DNA of 64,000 nt from Rhodococcus ruber (GTDB taxonomy: Bacteria; Actinomycetota; Actinomycetes; Mycobacteriales; Mycobacteriaceae). The stretch is from positions 669,945-733,944 of the forward strand of contig NZ_JAPWIJ010000002.1 of the NCBI RefSeq assembly GCF_027270735.1. Reading direction: 5' to 3'. Positions 63,163-64,000 of the stretch are shown here, piece after piece; the first letter of the stretch is position 1, and each line of letters opens with the position of its first letter. The notes below the pieces were generated by a model. It saw only the letters and a list, made by a program, of their open reading frames with translations. It did not search any database and was not told where the DNA came from. The translations under genes and the position numbers were made by a program.

Positions 63163-63873
63163 TCACTGCACCGGCATCAGAATTCGCCACGCGCCCAGTA
63201 CCAATGAGCCGACGGTGACAAGCAGGAACAGCCCGACCCAGACGATGCCGGGCAGGAAGGTCAGTCGAGCGAGTTGATCGGCATCGGAATCCCGTGCCCG
63301 TCCGGCGCTGCGTGATTTCTGCAGTTCGAGAACAGGCCGCGGGCCGGCGATCAACAGGAAGAAGGTGATGAAGTACGCCGCCGCGACCTGCTGTTCGCCG
63401 GTGCCCCACCAGGACACCACGAACAGTGCAGCACCGACGACGACGAGCGACAGCAAGCCGTAGATATTGCGAATCATCAACAGCATCAATGCAATCGAGA
63501 TGACGCCGATCCACAGCACCGCCACCGCATGCTGGGTGCCGAGCACGAACGCGGCACCCAGGCCGAGAAGCGAGGGCCCCACGTAGCCGGCGAAGGTCAT
63601 CGCGATGACGCCGAGGCCGGTGGGCTTGCCCTTCGAGATCGCAACGCCCGAGGTATCGGAGTGCAGTCGCAGCCCCATCAGCTGTCGACCGGTGATCAGT
63701 GCGACGAACAAGTGCGCACCCTCGTGCGCAATGGTGACCACGTTGCGCGCGATCCGCCACGTCTGCGGCAACACGACGATGACGAGTGCAACAAGAGCCG
63801 CAACTTGGACGATCCACACCGGTGGATCAGGACTCACCGCGGAGATGCGGTCCCAGAATTCGTTCACACCCAA
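63163..63873 (-). CDS. M50-type membrane zinc metalloprotease
   Basis: A 236-residue membrane protein with about five to six helices. The zinc motif HEGAH (50-54) lies at the end of an N-terminal helix as in site-2 protease relatives (M50B). TFAGYVGPSLLGLGAAFVLG has the Asn/Gly-rich membrane loop position, but a clear D-G or N-P-D-G third ligand motif is not obvious; AGPRPVLELQKSRSA may stand in. Whether it cleaves membrane proteins is untested. It precedes the SUKH gene by 20 bp on the same strand. Confidence 0.82.
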   Translation of the reverse strand: MGVNEFWDRISAVSPDPPVWIVQVAALVALVIVVLPQTWRIARNVVTIAHEGAHLFVALITGRQLMGLRLHSDTSGVAISKGKPTGLGVIAMTFAGYVGPSLLGLGAAFVLGTQHAVAVLWIGVISIALMLLMIRNIYGLLSLVVVGAALFVVSWWGTGEQQVAAAYFITFFLLIAGPRPVLELQKSRSAGRARDSDADQLARLTFLPGIVWVGLFLLVTVGSLVLGAWRILMPVQ

Positions 63874-63898
63874 GTATGCGGCTTCGGCGCAGTGGCAT

Positions 63899-63926
63899 GG
63901 TTAAGTGCCGCTGAGGGGACTCAACC
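63899..63926. repeat. Imperfect inverted repeat
   Basis: GGTTAAGT (63899-63906) and ACTCAACC (63919-63926) are inverted copies with one mismatch (a G-U/A-type pair in one RNA strand). It lies between the partial gene at the window end and the protease gene, a position that fits a terminator or promoter element. Confidence 0.3.
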
Positions 63927-63944
63927 GCACCACTGCCGCAGGCG

Positions 63945-64000
63945 CTACGACGCGCGTGCTTCGGCCTTGGCGCGTTCGCGGGCGAGGGAGCGGTCTCGCA
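63945..64000 (-). CDS. C-terminal end of a gene continuing past the window
   Basis: Reading from base 63998 toward a TAG stop at 63945-63947 gives 17 residues, RDRSLARERAKAEARAS, charged and helix-like. The stop codon, the codon usage and the intergenic-looking sequence after it suggest the tail of a real protein that begins outside the window. Nothing can be said of its function. Confidence 0.45.
   Translation of the reverse strand, partial: RDRSLARERAKAEARAS

Overview
The window is 64 kb of GC-rich actinobacterial chromosome. The gene content is an intact, densely packed mycolata-type set: a FadE25-like acyl-CoA dehydrogenase with a 3-hydroxybutyryl-CoA dehydrogenase, a DrrAB-type exporter among lipid acyltransferases, an RNase J, and a MecA_N-type lipoprotein penicillin-binding protein. 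Together with frequent GTG starts and ATGA/GTGA overlaps this suggests a Rhodococcus-like soil or plant-associated organism; the genus is an inference. I see no rRNA, tRNA, transposase, phage gene or CRISPR array.

Layout. 0-10 kb: the tail of an arsenate reductase-like phosphatase, a TauE-type transporter, a tandem pair of penicillin-binding proteins of which the second has lost every catalytic motif, an ABC-F ATPase, an alpha/beta hydrolase and an acyl-CoA synthetase. 10.3-18.3 kb: a polyol locus made of a SorC-type regulator and a four-gene sugar ABC importer, divergent from two polyol dehydrogenases. 18.2-20.3 kb: a KtrAB/TrkAH-type potassium uptake pair. 20.3-29.5 kb: an aldarate (galactarate/glucarate) catabolic cluster. 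Three enolase-superfamily dehydratases, an MFS permease, KdgD and a ketoglutarate-semialdehyde dehydrogenase would turn sugar diacids into 2-oxoglutarate. 29.5-32.5 kb: a translationally coupled flavin monooxygenase, SDR and TetR operon with a 28-bp perfect palindrome in front. 32.6-40 kb: a cupin, a DHFR-like reductase, RNase J, a MerR regulator, a SulP transporter, a LysR regulator, and a 2-hydroxyacid dehydrogenase coupled to a universal stress protein. 40.2-46.5 kb: a five-gene peptide/nickel-type ABC importer ending in a TauE-type permease. 46.5-51.3 kb: a PRISE-type reductase, xylulokinase, and an ArsR-SulP pair with two matching operators. 51.4-56.2 kb: a TetR gene facing two copies of a 13-bp palindrome, fadE25 and a fadB-type gene, then two SDR genes bracketed by palindromic repeats. 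56.2-60.7 kb: FabG, two acyltransferases and a DrrAB-type exporter. 60.7-64 kb: a GntP permease, a SUKH-domain protein, an M50-type membrane protease and the end of one further gene.

Common themes are carbohydrate acid and polyol uptake and oxidation, lipid metabolism, and very compact gene packing. The most unusual signals are the degenerate penicillin-binding protein, several regulator/operator pairs that can be matched by eye, and at least three different families of long palindromes at gene 3' ends.
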